From NCBI RefSeq assembly GCF_900104515.1, contig NZ_FNJL01000014.1, forward strand, positions 79,184 to 143,183: DNA of 64,000 bases, given 5' to 3'. The DNA is from Paracidovorax cattleyae (GTDB taxonomy: Bacteria; Pseudomonadota; Gammaproteobacteria; Burkholderiales; Burkholderiaceae_C). The number at the start of each line of letters is the position of its first letter. Positions within the stretch are counted from its first letter, which is position 1. A program made the position numbers and the translations under genes. The notes beneath the pieces were generated by a model. That model saw only the letters and a program-made list of their open reading frames with translations. It ran no database searches and had not been told where the DNA came from. This document shows, in pieces, positions 18,817 through 27,905 of the stretch.

Positions 18817-19653
18817 ATGAGCGACCATGCCAGCACCTTCCGCTACGGCGGCCACGTCCATGCCAACGGCATCCGCCAGCACTACCTGCGCTACGGCGGC
18901 GCGGATGGCGAGCGCGCGCAGCGCGATGCCGTCATCCTGATCCCCGGCATCACCAGCCCGGCCGTGACCTGGGGCTTCGTCGCCGAACACCTGGGCCGCC
19001 AGTTCGACACCTACGTGCTGGACGTGCGCGGGCGCGGCCTCTCCTCTTCCGGCCCGGGCCTGGACTACGGCCTCGATGCCCAGGCCGCCGACGTGATCGC
19101 GCTGGCGCAGGCCCTGGGGCTGCAGCGCTGGGCCCTGGTCGGCCACTCCATGGGCGGGCGCATCGCCGTGCGCGCGGCCCGCAGCCAGCCGGCCGGGCTC
19201 ATGCGCCTGGTCATCGTCGATCCGCCCGTCTCCGGCCCCGGCCGCCGCGCCTACCCGGCCGCCCTGCCCTGGTACGTGGATTCCATCCGCCAGGCCGCGC
19301 AGGGCATGGATGCCGAAGCCATGCGCGCCTTTTGCCCCACCTGGACGCAGGAGCAGCGCCAGCTGCGCGCGCAGTGGCTGCACACCTGCCACGAGCCCGC
19401 CATCGTGCAGAGCTTCGAGGACTTCGGCCGCGACGACATCCACGCCGACCTGCCCCGCATTCCGCAGCCGCTGCTGCTCGTCACTGCCGAGCGCGGCGAC
19501 GTGGTGCGCGACACGGACGTGGCCGAGTGGCAGGACCTGGCGCCCCAGACCGTTCACGTCCGGGTGCCCGGTGCCGGGCACATGATCCCGTGGGACAACG
19601 AGGCCGGTTTCTACGCAGCGCTCGGCGACTTCCTCGGAGCCCGGGTGGGATGA
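18817..19653 (+). CDS. nicD: N-formylmaleamate deformylase
   Basis: A 278-residue alpha/beta hydrolase that releases formate from N-formylmaleamate, giving maleamate. A catalytic triad is readable: Ser111 in VGHSMGG, Asp135 in LVIVDPPV and His255 in GAGHMIPWD. The oxyanion region is LIPGITSPAVTWGF. It follows nicE by 10 bases with GAGGAG as ribosome site. A copy of a dispersed intergenic repeat follows it before nicX. Confidence 0.92.
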   Translation: MSDHASTFRYGGHVHANGIRQHYLRYGGADGERAQRDAVILIPGITSPAVTWGFVAEHLGRQFDTYVLDVRGRGLSSSGPGLDYGLDAQAADVIALAQALGLQRWALVGHSMGGRIAVRAARSQPAGLMRLVIVDPPVSGPGRRAYPAALPWYVDSIRQAAQGMDAEAMRAFCPTWTQEQRQLRAQWLHTCHEPAIVQSFEDFGRDDIHADLPRIPQPLLLVTAERGDVVRDTDVAEWQDLAPQTVHVRVPGAGHMIPWDNEAGFYAALGDFLGARVG

Positions 19654-19660
19654 GACGACA

Positions 19661-19797
19661 CCCCCCTGAGCGGCTGCGCCGCTTCCCCCCGCTCTCGCCA
19701 TGCAGCGCATGGCGGGCAGGGGGACGACGCCAGCGGCCGGGCGAAGCCCGTTCCGCGGCGCCTGCTGGCATGGCCTGCTCCGCGGCCATCGGACGGG
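19661..19797 (+). repeat. Dispersed intergenic repeat, copy 1
   Basis: About 137 bases starting CCCCCCTGAGCGGCTGCGCC and ending CGCGGCCATCGGACGGG. The reverse complement of 27771-27901 matches it over the whole length, including a shared central block GGCCGGGCGAAGCCCGTTCC. The sequence is GC-rich and can fold. It lies between nicD and nicX inside an operon, so it may form a transcript hairpin. It reads through in several frames without a plausible protein. Confidence 0.75.
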
Positions 19798-19892
19798 TGA
19801 CTCCGCGCCGGCTTCATGGGTTGCCGGTGGCGCGAAACGCCATGGATAACTGAAATGCACTTTCTCTACTACCGTACGCCAAGGAGCCCCGC

Positions 19893-20978
19893 ATGTCCGT
19901 CAGCGACAACGATCTGATCCACGCCTGGAAGCAGGTGCTCACGCTGTCCCGGCTCGAGCCCGGCCAGACGGTCACCGTGCTCACGGGCGCCGACACGCAC
20001 CCTCAGACGCTGCGCTGCGCGATCGCGGCCTCCAGCGACCTGGGCGCGCGCGTCAACCGGCTGGACCTGCCGCCCGTCAACGCCGAGAAATCGCTCAGCC
20101 GCGATTCGCTGGCCTACCTGGGCACCACGCCGTTGACCGGCAACCCGGCCGCCATCGCCGCGCTCAAGGCCAGCGACCTGGTGCTCGACCTCATGACCCT
20201 GCTGTTCTCCCCCGAGCAGCACGAGATCCTGCAGACCGGCACCAGGATCCTGCTGGCCGTGGAGCCGCCCGAGGTGCTGTGCCGCCTGGTGCCCACCGAG
20301 GCCGACCGCGCACGCGTGCAGGCCGCATCGAAGCGCATCGAGGCGGCCAGGCAGATGCACATCACCTCCGCGGCTGGCACCGACCTGCGCTGCGCGTTGG
20401 GCGAGTTCCCCGCCATCTGCGAATACGGCTTCGTGGACGAGCCCGGCCGGTGGGACCACTGGCCGAGCGGCTTCGTGCTGACCTGGCCCGACGAAGGCCA
20501 GAGCCACGGCCGCGTGGTGCTGGACCGCGGCGACATCCTGCTGCCCATGAAGGACTACGTGACCGATCCCATCGAACTCACGATCGAGAAGGGCTACGTG
20601 ACGCGCATCAGCGGCGGCCTGCAGGCCGAGATCCTGAGCGAGTACATGGCCTCGTACGAAGACCCGGAAGCCTACGCCGTCTCCCATGTGGGCTGGGGCC
20701 TGCAGCCGCGCGCCCACTGGTCGATGCTGGCGCACTACAACAAGGAGACCCACATCGGCATGGACGCCCGCGCCTTCGAGGGCAACTTCCTCTGGTCCAT
20801 GGGCCCCAACAACGAAGCCGGCGGCAGCCGCACCACCGCCTGCCACATCGACATCCCCATGCGCCACTGCACGGTGGCACTGGACGGCACGCCGGTAGTG
20901 ATCGACGGCGTGGTGCAGGACGAAGCAGGACTGGCACGCGCCGCCAGAAGACCCCAGCAAGGCAAGGACATCGCATGA
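19893..20978 (+). CDS. nicX: 2,5-dihydroxypyridine 5,6-dioxygenase
   Basis: A 361-residue mononuclear iron dioxygenase that opens the pyridine ring of 2,5-dihydroxypyridine to N-formylmaleamate. It belongs to the unusual extradiol group built on a leucine-aminopeptidase-like fold. The three proposed iron ligands of the Pseudomonas enzyme are present at identical numbering: His265 (SHVGWG), His318 and Asp320 (ACHIDIP). Its stop codon overlaps the nicF start (ATGA). About 240 bases separate it from nicD, with a repeat and a GAAATGCAC element that could mark an internal promoter. Confidence 0.95.
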   Translation: MSVSDNDLIHAWKQVLTLSRLEPGQTVTVLTGADTHPQTLRCAIAASSDLGARVNRLDLPPVNAEKSLSRDSLAYLGTTPLTGNPAAIAALKASDLVLDLMTLLFSPEQHEILQTGTRILLAVEPPEVLCRLVPTEADRARVQAASKRIEAARQMHITSAAGTDLRCALGEFPAICEYGFVDEPGRWDHWPSGFVLTWPDEGQSHGRVVLDRGDILLPMKDYVTDPIELTIEKGYVTRISGGLQAEILSEYMASYEDPEAYAVSHVGWGLQPRAHWSMLAHYNKETHIGMDARAFEGNFLWSMGPNNEAGGSRTTACHIDIPMRHCTVALDGTPVVIDGVVQDEAGLARAARRPQQGKDIA

Positions 20979-21652
20979 CGAACGCCACCACCAACAGCGC
21001 CCAGGGCGTCCCCGCCGGGGCCGTCCAGGGCGACATCTCCGCCTACGCCCGCCAGGGCTTCGGCACGCCGCTGCCGCTCAAGGCGCCCTTCGGCCTGCTC
21101 ATCATCGACTTCGTCAACGGCTTCGCCGACCCGGCGGTGTTCGGCGGCGGCAACATTCCCGAGGCGATCGAGCGCACCCGCGGCCTGCTGGCCCATGCGC
21201 GCGAGCGCGGCTGGCCGGTGGCGCACAGCCGCATCGTGTTCTCGGACGACGACGCGGACAGCAACATCTTCTGCCTGAAGGTGCCCGGCATGCTGACGCT
21301 GAAGGAAGACAGCCCGGCCAGCGCCATCGTGCCCGAGCTGGCCCCCGCCCCCGGCGAATACGTGGTGCGCAAGAGCACGCCCTCGGCCTTCTTCGGCACC
21401 ATGCTCGCGCCCTGGCTGGCCCAGCGCGGCGTGCAGACGCTGCTGGTGGCCGGCTGCGTGACCAGCGGCTGCGTGCGCGCCAGCGTGGTCGATGCCATGC
21501 AGTCGGGCTTCCGCCCGCTGGTGGTGGCCGACTGCTGCGGCGACCGCGCCCTGGGCCCGCACGAGGCCAACCTGTTCGACATGGCGCAGAAGTACGCGGC
21601 CGTGATGCCCCTCGACCAGGCCCTGGCCGATACCGGCGCGCTCGCGCGTTGA
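20975..21652 (+). CDS. nicF: Maleamate amidohydrolase
   Basis: A 225-residue isochorismatase-fold hydrolase turning maleamate into maleate and ammonia. The cysteine hydrolase triad is readable: Asp45 in LIIDFVNGF, Lys133 in VVRKSTPSAF and Cys166 in GCVTSGCVRAS. The first 25 residues (MTNATTNSAQG...) form a variable leader. The start overlaps nicX by four bases, so translation is likely coupled. The next gene begins 14 bases after its stop. Confidence 0.94.
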   Translation: MTNATTNSAQGVPAGAVQGDISAYARQGFGTPLPLKAPFGLLIIDFVNGFADPAVFGGGNIPEAIERTRGLLAHARERGWPVAHSRIVFSDDDADSNIFCLKVPGMLTLKEDSPASAIVPELAPAPGEYVVRKSTPSAFFGTMLAPWLAQRGVQTLLVAGCVTSGCVRASVVDAMQSGFRPLVVADCCGDRALGPHEANLFDMAQKYAAVMPLDQALADTGALAR

Positions 21653-21666
21653 AATAACGCCGCTCC

Positions 21667-23958
21667 ATGAACCTGCTCCAGCCCCACGACCTGCACGCCC
21701 CGCTGCTGGACCGCCCCGACACCCTGCTGGTCGTGCGCCAGCCCGTGGCGCCTCCGAAGCCTGCGCCGGGGCAGCCCGGTTCGGGCACCGACTACGTGCA
21801 GGCCACGCCCGAGATCTTCGTGGCCGTGCTCGCCGACCCCGGTGCGGAAGCAGGCTGGCGCGCCCTGGCCTTCAACGGCCACGTGGACCTGGGCACGGGC
21901 ATCCGCACCGCCCTGGCGCAAATCGTGGCGGAAGAACTGGAAGTGCCTCTGGCCCGGCTGGAGATGGTGCTGGGCCACACGGCCGCATCGCCCAACCAGG
22001 GGCCGACCATCGCCAGCGCGAGCATCCAGATTTCCGCGGTGCCGCTGCGCCGCGCGGCGGCCCAGGCGCGCGAGCAGCTGCTGGCGCTCGCCGCCGCGCA
22101 ATGGGGCGTGGATGCCGAACGCTTGCAAGCGTGCGATGGCATCGTGCGCCTCGCGGATGGCGGCGATGCGCGCACGCTCCATTACGGACAGCTATTGCAC
22201 GGGCTGCAGGGGCAGCGCCTGCACCTGCCGCTGGCGCCGCCCGAGCAGCCGGTGAAGCTCAAGCCCGCGAGCGAATACCGGCTGGTGGGCCGCGGCGCCG
22301 CGCGCGTGGACATTCCCGCCAAGGCCACCGGCGAGCTTAGCTTCGTGCACGACGTGCGCGTGCCCGGCATGCGCCATGGCCGCGTGGTGCGCCCGCCGCA
22401 CCCGGGCCGCGACGGCGGCGACTTCATCGGCCACTGCCTCGTCGCCGTGGACCCTGCCTCCGTCGCCCACCTGCCGGGCCATGTGCAGGTGGTCACCGAG
22501 GGCGACTTCGTCGGCGTGGTGGCCGACCGGGAAGAGCAGGCCATCGCCGCCCTGCGCGCGCTGCGCGTGCAATGGCGCCCCGTGCCGCCCGCCCCCGACC
22601 TGAGCGACCTGGCGGGCGCGATCCGCGCGAACCCGGCGCAGCGCCGCGTGCTGATGGACGAGGGCGACGTGGACGCCGCCTTCGCGGGCGCCGAAACGGC
22701 CGCCGTGCTGGAGCGCAGCTACGTCTGGCCCTACCAGATGCACGCCTCCATCGGCCCGTCCTGCGCGGTGGCCGATTTCCAGGGCGGGCGGCTCAACGTG
22801 TGGTCCGGCACGCAGAACCCGCACATGCTGCGCACCGACCTGGACCGGCTGCTGCGGCTGGGCGAGGACCGCATCGACATCGTGCGCCTGGAGGCAGCGG
22901 GCTGCTACGGCCGCAACTGCGCCGACGACGTGTGCGCCGACGCGGCCCTGCTGTCCATGGCCGTGGGCGCGCCGGTGCGCGTGCAGCTCACGCGCGAGCA
23001 GGAGCACCAGTGGGAGCCCAAGGGCACGGGCCAGCTCATGGACGTGCGCGCAGCCATCGGCCAGGGCGGCGAGCTACTGGCCTGCGATTTCGCCGTGCGC
23101 TACCCGTCCAACGATGCGCCCCTGCTGGCCCTGCTGCTCACGGGCCGCGTGCCGGGCCAGCCGCGCACGCTGGAGATGGGCGACCGCACCGCCGTGCCGC
23201 CCTACCGCTACGCGAGCCGGCGCATCGCCTGCCACGACATGGCGCCGCTGGTGCGCTCCTCGTGGCTGCGCGGCGTCTCGGCCCTGCCCAACTCCTTCGC
23301 CCACGACTGCATGATCGACGAGCTGGCCCACGCGGCCGGCGCCGACCCGGTGGACTACCGCATCCGCCACCTGGGCGACCCGCGCGCCATCGAACTGATC
23401 GAGGCCACGGCGCGCCATGCCGGCTGGCAGCGCGGGCAGCCGGGCAGCCGGGGCCAGCCCGGTGCCCACGGCCTGCTGCGCGGGCGCGGCGTGGCCTATG
23501 CGCGCTATGTGCACAGCCGCTTTCCCGGCTTCGGCGCAGCCTGGGCGGCCTGGGTCGTCGATATCGAGGTCGATCCGGCGAGCGGCCGCATCGCCGTGCG
23601 GCGCGTGGTGGTGGGCCAGGACACGGGCATGATGGTCAACCCCGATGGCGTGCGCCACCAGATCCACGGCAACGTCATCCAGACGCTGAGCCGCAGCCTG
23701 CTGGAGCGCGTGGCCTTCGACGACCGGGGCGTGGCCAGCCGCGAATGGGGCGGCTACCCCATCATCGGCTTCCGCGACGTGCCGCCGATCGAGGTGGTGC
23801 TGATGCCGCGCCAGGACGAGCCGCCCATGGGTGCCGGCGAGTCTGCCTCGGTGCCGGGTCCGGCCGCATTGGCCAATGCCCTGTTCGACGCCACGGGGCG
23901 GCGCTTCTACCAGGCGCCGTTCACCCCGGACGTGGTGCGGCCAGCGCTCGGCACCTGA
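21667..23958 (+). CDS. Nicotinate dehydrogenase catalytic molybdopterin subunit (second NicB-like protein, no haem domains)
   Basis: A 763-residue xanthine-oxidase-family large subunit of the NicB/isoquinoline oxidoreductase type. It keeps the motifs that the haem-bearing subunit at 13044 has lost. These are AAGCYGRNCADDVCADAALLS (about residues 415-435), the SFVHDVRVPGMRHGRV domain entry, and the C-terminal GAGESASVPGPAALANAL with the expected catalytic Glu (about 722). It ends right after the molybdenum domain, with no cytochrome c tail. It starts 14 bases after nicF and is followed after one base by the XdhC-like gene. Together the data suggest it provides the active site of nicotinate hydroxylation with NicA and the haem subunit as partners. 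Confidence 0.88.
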   Translation: MNLLQPHDLHAPLLDRPDTLLVVRQPVAPPKPAPGQPGSGTDYVQATPEIFVAVLADPGAEAGWRALAFNGHVDLGTGIRTALAQIVAEELEVPLARLEMVLGHTAASPNQGPTIASASIQISAVPLRRAAAQAREQLLALAAAQWGVDAERLQACDGIVRLADGGDARTLHYGQLLHGLQGQRLHLPLAPPEQPVKLKPASEYRLVGRGAARVDIPAKATGELSFVHDVRVPGMRHGRVVRPPHPGRDGGDFIGHCLVAVDPASVAHLPGHVQVVTEGDFVGVVADREEQAIAALRALRVQWRPVPPAPDLSDLAGAIRANPAQRRVLMDEGDVDAAFAGAETAAVLERSYVWPYQMHASIGPSCAVADFQGGRLNVWSGTQNPHMLRTDLDRLLRLGEDRIDIVRLEAAGCYGRNCADDVCADAALLSMAVGAPVRVQLTREQEHQWEPKGTGQLMDVRAAIGQGGELLACDFAVRYPSNDAPLLALLLTGRVPGQPRTLEMGDRTAVPPYRYASRRIACHDMAPLVRSSWLRGVSALPNSFAHDCMIDELAHAAGADPVDYRIRHLGDPRAIELIEATARHAGWQRGQPGSRGQPGAHGLLRGRGVAYARYVHSRFPGFGAAWAAWVVDIEVDPASGRIAVRRVVVGQDTGMMVNPDGVRHQIHGNVIQTLSRSLLERVAFDDRGVASREWGGYPIIGFRDVPPIEVVLMPRQDEPPMGAGESASVPGPAALANALFDATGRRFYQAPFTPDVVRPALGT

Positions 23959-23959
23959 C

Positions 23960-24934
23960 ATGGAAGCGGGCGACCTGGACAGCCTCGTGCTGCGCACGGC
24001 GAACGGCTGGCTGCAGGCCGGCGTCCCCGCATGGCTCGTGGCCGTCGCACGCACCTGGGGATCGTCCCCGCGCCCTCCCGGATCGCTGATGGCGATGAAT
24101 GCGCGCGGCGAGGTGGCGGGATCGGTGTCGGGCGGCTGCATCGAGGACGATCTGGTGCGCCGCGTGCAGCAGCAGGCAACGGCGCAAGCGCAGGCCGAGG
24201 GTACCGCGGCGCTCCCCGAAGTCCTGCGCTACGGCATCTCGGCCGACGAGGCCCACCGCTTCGGCCTGCCCTGCGGCGGCACCGTGGAACTGGTGATGGA
24301 GCCGCTGCAGGAGCGCAGCCGGTTGCCGGAACTGCTCTACGCCTGCGCGCAGCGGCGCTGCGTTGAGCGCACGCTGCACCTGGCCACCGGGGCGGTACGG
24401 TTGCGCGACCGTGCGCAGGCCGCCGCGCCAGTACTGGAAGCGGACCGCTTCGTGGCCTGCTTCGCGCCAGTCGCGCGCCTGGTCGTCATCGGCGCGGGCG
24501 ACACCGCGTACTACGCATGCCAGATGGCTGTGAACGTCGGCTTCGACATCGTGCTGTGCGACCCGCGCCTGGAGCAGGCCCCTGCCTGGGCGCAGGGCCG
24601 CATCGCCTTCACGCGCGACATGCCCGACGACGTGGTCCTGGCGCTGAGGGAAGACGACCGCACGGCCGTGCTCGCCCTGAGCCACGATCCCAAGCTCGAC
24701 GACCTGGCCCTGATCGAGGCCCTGCGCTCGCGCGCGTTCTACGTCGGCGCCATCGGATCGCGCAACAACAGCGCCCGACGGCGCGAACGGCTGCGGCTGC
24801 ACTTCGGGCTGCAGGACGCCGAACTGCAGCGCCTGCACGGCCCGGCGGGCCTGTTCATCGGCAGCCGGACACCCGCCGAGATCGCCCTCTCGATGGTGGC
24901 CGAGGTGGTGGCGGCGAAGAACGGCGCACTTTAA
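23960..24934 (+). CDS. XdhC/CoxI-like molybdenum cofactor maturation factor
   Basis: A 324-residue protein with an N-terminal CoxI/XdhC domain (SSPRPPGSLMAMN then GSVSGGCIEDDLV, residues about 30-60) and a C-terminal Rossmann domain (LVVIGAGDTAYYACQMA; AIGSRNNSARRRERLR). Such factors bind the molybdenum cofactor, promote its sulfuration and load it into xanthine-oxidase-type enzymes. Directly behind the catalytic subunit, it is very likely the chaperone for nicotinate dehydrogenase. The start ATG lies one base after the preceding stop. Last gene of the plus-strand nic operon; converges with the Bug gene. Confidence 0.9.
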   Translation: MEAGDLDSLVLRTANGWLQAGVPAWLVAVARTWGSSPRPPGSLMAMNARGEVAGSVSGGCIEDDLVRRVQQQATAQAQAEGTAALPEVLRYGISADEAHRFGLPCGGTVELVMEPLQERSRLPELLYACAQRRCVERTLHLATGAVRLRDRAQAAAPVLEADRFVACFAPVARLVVIGAGDTAYYACQMAVNVGFDIVLCDPRLEQAPAWAQGRIAFTRDMPDDVVLALREDDRTAVLALSHDPKLDDLALIEALRSRAFYVGAIGSRNNSARRRERLRLHFGLQDAELQRLHGPAGLFIGSRTPAEIALSMVAEVVAAKNGAL

Positions 24935-24951
24935 AGCGGCCCAAAGAACCC

Positions 24952-25938
24952 TTAATCCACGCTGGCGCCGGACTCCTTCACCACCCGGCCCCACTTCACG
25001 CTCTCCTTCTGGATGAAATCGGCAAACTGCGCGGGTGTCTCGCCGGCCGCCTCGGCGCCCTGCTCCGCAAGCTTCTTGCTGATGTCGGGCTGCGCGAGCA
25101 CCTTCACGATGGTGGCGTTCAGTTTGGCGACGACCGGCGCGGGCGTGCCGGCCGGCGCGAACATGCCGAACCACGACGTGGCCTCGTAGCCGGGCACGCC
25201 GGCTTCGGCGATCGTCGGCACGTCGGGCAGCTCGGGCGAGCGTTTGGCCGTGGTGACGGCGATGGCGCGCAGTTTGCCCGAGCGCACGTGCTGGATGGCC
25301 GAGGGCATGTTGTCGAACATGATCGCGATCTGGTTGCCCAGCAGGTCCGTCACGGCCGGCGCACTGCCTTTGTAGGGCACGTGCACCATGTCCACCTTGG
25401 CCATGCTCTTGAACAGCTCGCCCGAGAGGTGGATGGAGCTGCCGCTGCCGGACGATCCGAAGTTCACCTTGCCCGGGTTCGCCTTGGCATAGGCGATCAG
25501 CTCCTGCACCGTCTTGAACGGCTGCGCCGGATTGGCCACCAGCAGGTTGGGCACGTTGGCCACGCGCGTGAGCGGCGCGAAGTCCTTGATCGGGTCGAAC
25601 GGCATCTTCCTGTAGAGCGCGGCGTTGATGGCATGCGTGCCCACCGTGCCCATGAAGAGCGTGTAGCCGTCGGCCGGGGCGCGTGCCGCCACCTGGCCGC
25701 CGATGTTGCCGCCCGCACCGGCGCGGTTGTCCACCACCACCGGCTGGCCCAGTTCGGTGCCCATGCCCTGGGCGATGATGCGCGCCAGGATGTCGGTGGT
25801 GCCGCCGGCCGCGAAGGGCACGACGATGGTGATGGTCTTGCTCGGGAATGCCTGCGCGGCGGCCAGCCCGGGCAGGAGCGCGCAGGCGGCCGCGGCGGCG
25901 ATCAGGCCGCGGCGGAAGATGGAGTGGGCGATGGTCAT
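24952..25938 (-). CDS. Bug-type tripartite tricarboxylate transport substrate-binding protein
   Basis: A 328-residue periplasmic solute-binding protein with a signal peptide (hydrophobic residues 9-27, AAA/AQA cleavage). The Bug signature PSKTITIVVPFAAGGTTDILARI follows. These proteins bind carboxylic or aromatic acids; in Burkholderiales most are orphans with no TctAB membrane genes nearby, as here. It is the last gene of the catC-pca minus-strand run, so its ligand is probably a substrate or intermediate of that pathway. It could instead serve as a sensor component. Confidence 0.92.
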   Translation of the reverse strand: MTIAHSIFRRGLIAAAAACALLPGLAAAQAFPSKTITIVVPFAAGGTTDILARIIAQGMGTELGQPVVVDNRAGAGGNIGGQVAARAPADGYTLFMGTVGTHAINAALYRKMPFDPIKDFAPLTRVANVPNLLVANPAQPFKTVQELIAYAKANPGKVNFGSSGSGSSIHLSGELFKSMAKVDMVHVPYKGSAPAVTDLLGNQIAIMFDNMPSAIQHVRSGKLRAIAVTTAKRSPELPDVPTIAEAGVPGYEATSWFGMFAPAGTPAPVVAKLNATIVKVLAQPDISKKLAEQGAEAAGETPAQFADFIQKESVKWGRVVKESGASVD

Positions 25939-25993
25939 GGCTTGTTTCCTCGGATCTCTTCGTTGTAGGGATGGGGATGCGGCGCGCCCGCGC

Positions 25994-26278
25994 TCACTCC
26001 TGCACGATGGACGACGGGTGGTTGGCCAGCGGCGTCACCTTGATCTCCATGTACGGGAACAGCGGCAGGCCGCTCAGGATCGCGTGGAGCTCGTCGTTGC
26101 CGGACACGTCGAAGATGCTCACGTTGGCGTATTCGCCGACGACGCGCCACAGGTGGCGCCATTGGCCATCGCGCTGCAGCTGCTGCGAATACTCCTTCTC
26201 CTTGCGCTTGATCTCGTCGGCCACGTCGGGGGCCAGCGTGGACGGGATGCGGACGGTCATTTCAGCCATGAACAGCAT
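25994..26278 (-). CDS. catC: Muconolactone delta-isomerase
   Basis: A 94-residue protein matching CatC over its length. It has the opening MLFMAEMTVRIPSTL, the block QRDGQWRHLWRVVGEYANVS (Arg/His-rich core of the isomerase barrel), then LPLFPYMEIKV and the closing HPSSI. CatC forms a decamer that moves the double bond of muconolactone to give 3-oxoadipate enol-lactone, the substrate of PcaD encoded in the same run. A true catechol branch would also need CatA and CatB, which are absent here. Confidence 0.9.
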   Translation of the reverse strand: MLFMAEMTVRIPSTLAPDVADEIKRKEKEYSQQLQRDGQWRHLWRVVGEYANVSIFDVSGNDELHAILSGLPLFPYMEIKVTPLANHPSSIVQE

Positions 26279-26339
26279 GGGTTTCTCCTTGAGGATTCGG
26301 GTTGGGATGTGGAAAGAAAGCGGACGGCCCGTACGGCCA

Positions 26340-27677
26340 TCACAGATGCGGCCAGACCAGCATGGTCACGGCATAGATCGCGCCCACGAGCAGCATGGAG
26401 ACCACGGTGTAGCCCATGATGTCCTTGAGCTTGAGCTTGGACAGCGCCAGCGCCGGCAGGATCCAGAACGGCTGCACCAGGTCGTTCCAGCCGTTGCCCA
26501 GCATCACCGACATGGCCGTCTGCGCCTGCGAAGCGCCCAGCGTGGTGGCCGCGTTGATCATGAACGGGCCCTGCAGCACCCAGTGGCCGCCGCCCGAGGG
26601 CGCGAAGAAGTTGATCACGAAGGAACTCACGAGGCCCCACAGCGGCAGCGTGGCGGCAGTGGAGATGTTCACGAACACGTGCGCGATCGATTCCACCAGC
26701 CCCGAGCCGTGCATGATCGCCATGATGCCGGCGTAGAACGGGAACTGCAGGATGATCCCGCCGATCGTCTTCACGCCCTCGTTGACCTTCTCCACGTACT
26801 TCATCGGCGTGCCCAGCAGCAGCACCCCGAGGAACAGGATGAAGAAGTTGATCATGTTCAGGTCGAGGTTGCCGCCCTTGATGAAGTGCATGGCCACGTA
26901 CGCCATGCCGCACAGCCCGATCAGCAGGCTCAGCACGCGGCTGTTGTTGAGGCGGTACGCCAGCGTCTTCTCGTCGCCCAGCAGGCCCTCGGCGCCGGCG
27001 GCGGGCTTCGTGTCGGCCACGGTGGCGGGGTCCAGCTCGACCACCTTCTCACCCTGCTTCGGGTGCATGGCGGCATTGAGCAGTGGCAGCGCGATCAGCA
27101 CGGCGAGGCTGGTGAGCAGGATGGGCGCGGAGAAGATCGTCTGCGTGAGCGGGATCAGGCCCATCGTGCCCTCGAAGGCATGGCCCTTGGTGGAGATCAG
27201 TACGGGAATCGTCGCCGAGAAGCCCAGGCTGTACATGGTGAAGCCCGTGTAGGCCGCCGCGATGATCAGCGGATAGTGCACGCCCTTCACCTTGAGGGCC
27301 AGTTTGCGCGCCATGATGCCGCCGATCACCAGGCCGAAGCCCCAGTTCAGGTAGCTGCCCACGCCGCCCACGATGGTCGCGACGATGATGGCCTGCCGCG
27401 GCGTGTCCACGCGCGCGGCGATGCGGTCGAGAAAACGGTCCACGATAGGCGCGGCCGCCAGCACGTAACCCATCACCAGGATCACGGCCATCTGCGTCGT
27501 GAAGGCCAGCAGGCTCCAGAAGCCCTTGCCCCAGTCCTGCACCACGGCGTCGATCGGGCGGCTCTCCACGCCGAAAGCGAGCGCCATGGTCAGCAGCGTG
27601 AGCAGGATCGCGAAGACGAACGGATCGGGCAGGTAGCGCCGCATCAGTTCGGTAAAGAAGGCGGTGATTTTCGACAT
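26340..27677 (-). CDS. atoE: AtoE-type short-chain fatty acid transporter
   Basis: A 445-residue membrane protein with about 10-12 helices and the family stretches MRRYLPDPFVFAILLTLL near the N-terminus, GSYLNWGFGLVIGGIMAR, and FFAPSGGGHWVLQGPF near residue 360. AtoE carriers take up short-chain carboxylates such as acetoacetate or butyrate. In this run it may import the pathway substrate or share 3-oxo acid chemistry with the CoA-transferase genes. The start MSKITAFFTELMRRY at 27677 is chosen; a longer frame upstream overlaps the intergenic repeat. Confidence 0.9.
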   Translation of the reverse strand: MSKITAFFTELMRRYLPDPFVFAILLTLLTMALAFGVESRPIDAVVQDWGKGFWSLLAFTTQMAVILVMGYVLAAAPIVDRFLDRIAARVDTPRQAIIVATIVGGVGSYLNWGFGLVIGGIMARKLALKVKGVHYPLIIAAAYTGFTMYSLGFSATIPVLISTKGHAFEGTMGLIPLTQTIFSAPILLTSLAVLIALPLLNAAMHPKQGEKVVELDPATVADTKPAAGAEGLLGDEKTLAYRLNNSRVLSLLIGLCGMAYVAMHFIKGGNLDLNMINFFILFLGVLLLGTPMKYVEKVNEGVKTIGGIILQFPFYAGIMAIMHGSGLVESIAHVFVNISTAATLPLWGLVSSFVINFFAPSGGGHWVLQGPFMINAATTLGASQAQTAMSVMLGNGWNDLVQPFWILPALALSKLKLKDIMGYTVVSMLLVGAIYAVTMLVWPHL

Positions 27678-27770
27678 GGAAGAACTTGTCTCGCTGTTAT
27701 GGGATGAATGAGAGAAGAAGAGAAATCGCTTCAGTGGCGCAGCTTCTGGAACCGTCTCGGCCTGTCCTGT

Positions 27771-27901
27771 CAGAAGGCCGCGGAGCAGGCCACGCCAGCA
27801 GACGCCGTGGAACGGGCTTCGCCCGGCCACCGGCGGCGTCCCCCTTCCCGGAGCGCGCAGCGGTCCGAGAGAAGGGGGAAGGCGCGCAGCGCATCAGGGG
27901 G
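27771..27901 (-). repeat. Dispersed intergenic repeat, copy 2 (inverted relative to copy 1)
   Basis: The reverse complement of this 131-base stretch aligns with 19661-19797, with strong identity in the half containing GGCCGGGCGAAGCCCGTTCC and the TGCTGGCGTGGCCTGCTCCG block. It lies between the SDR and AtoE genes, immediately after the SDR stop. It is transcribed in the same sense relative to its upstream gene as copy 1. No protein is supported here. Confidence 0.75.
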
Positions 27902-27905
27902 TAGT

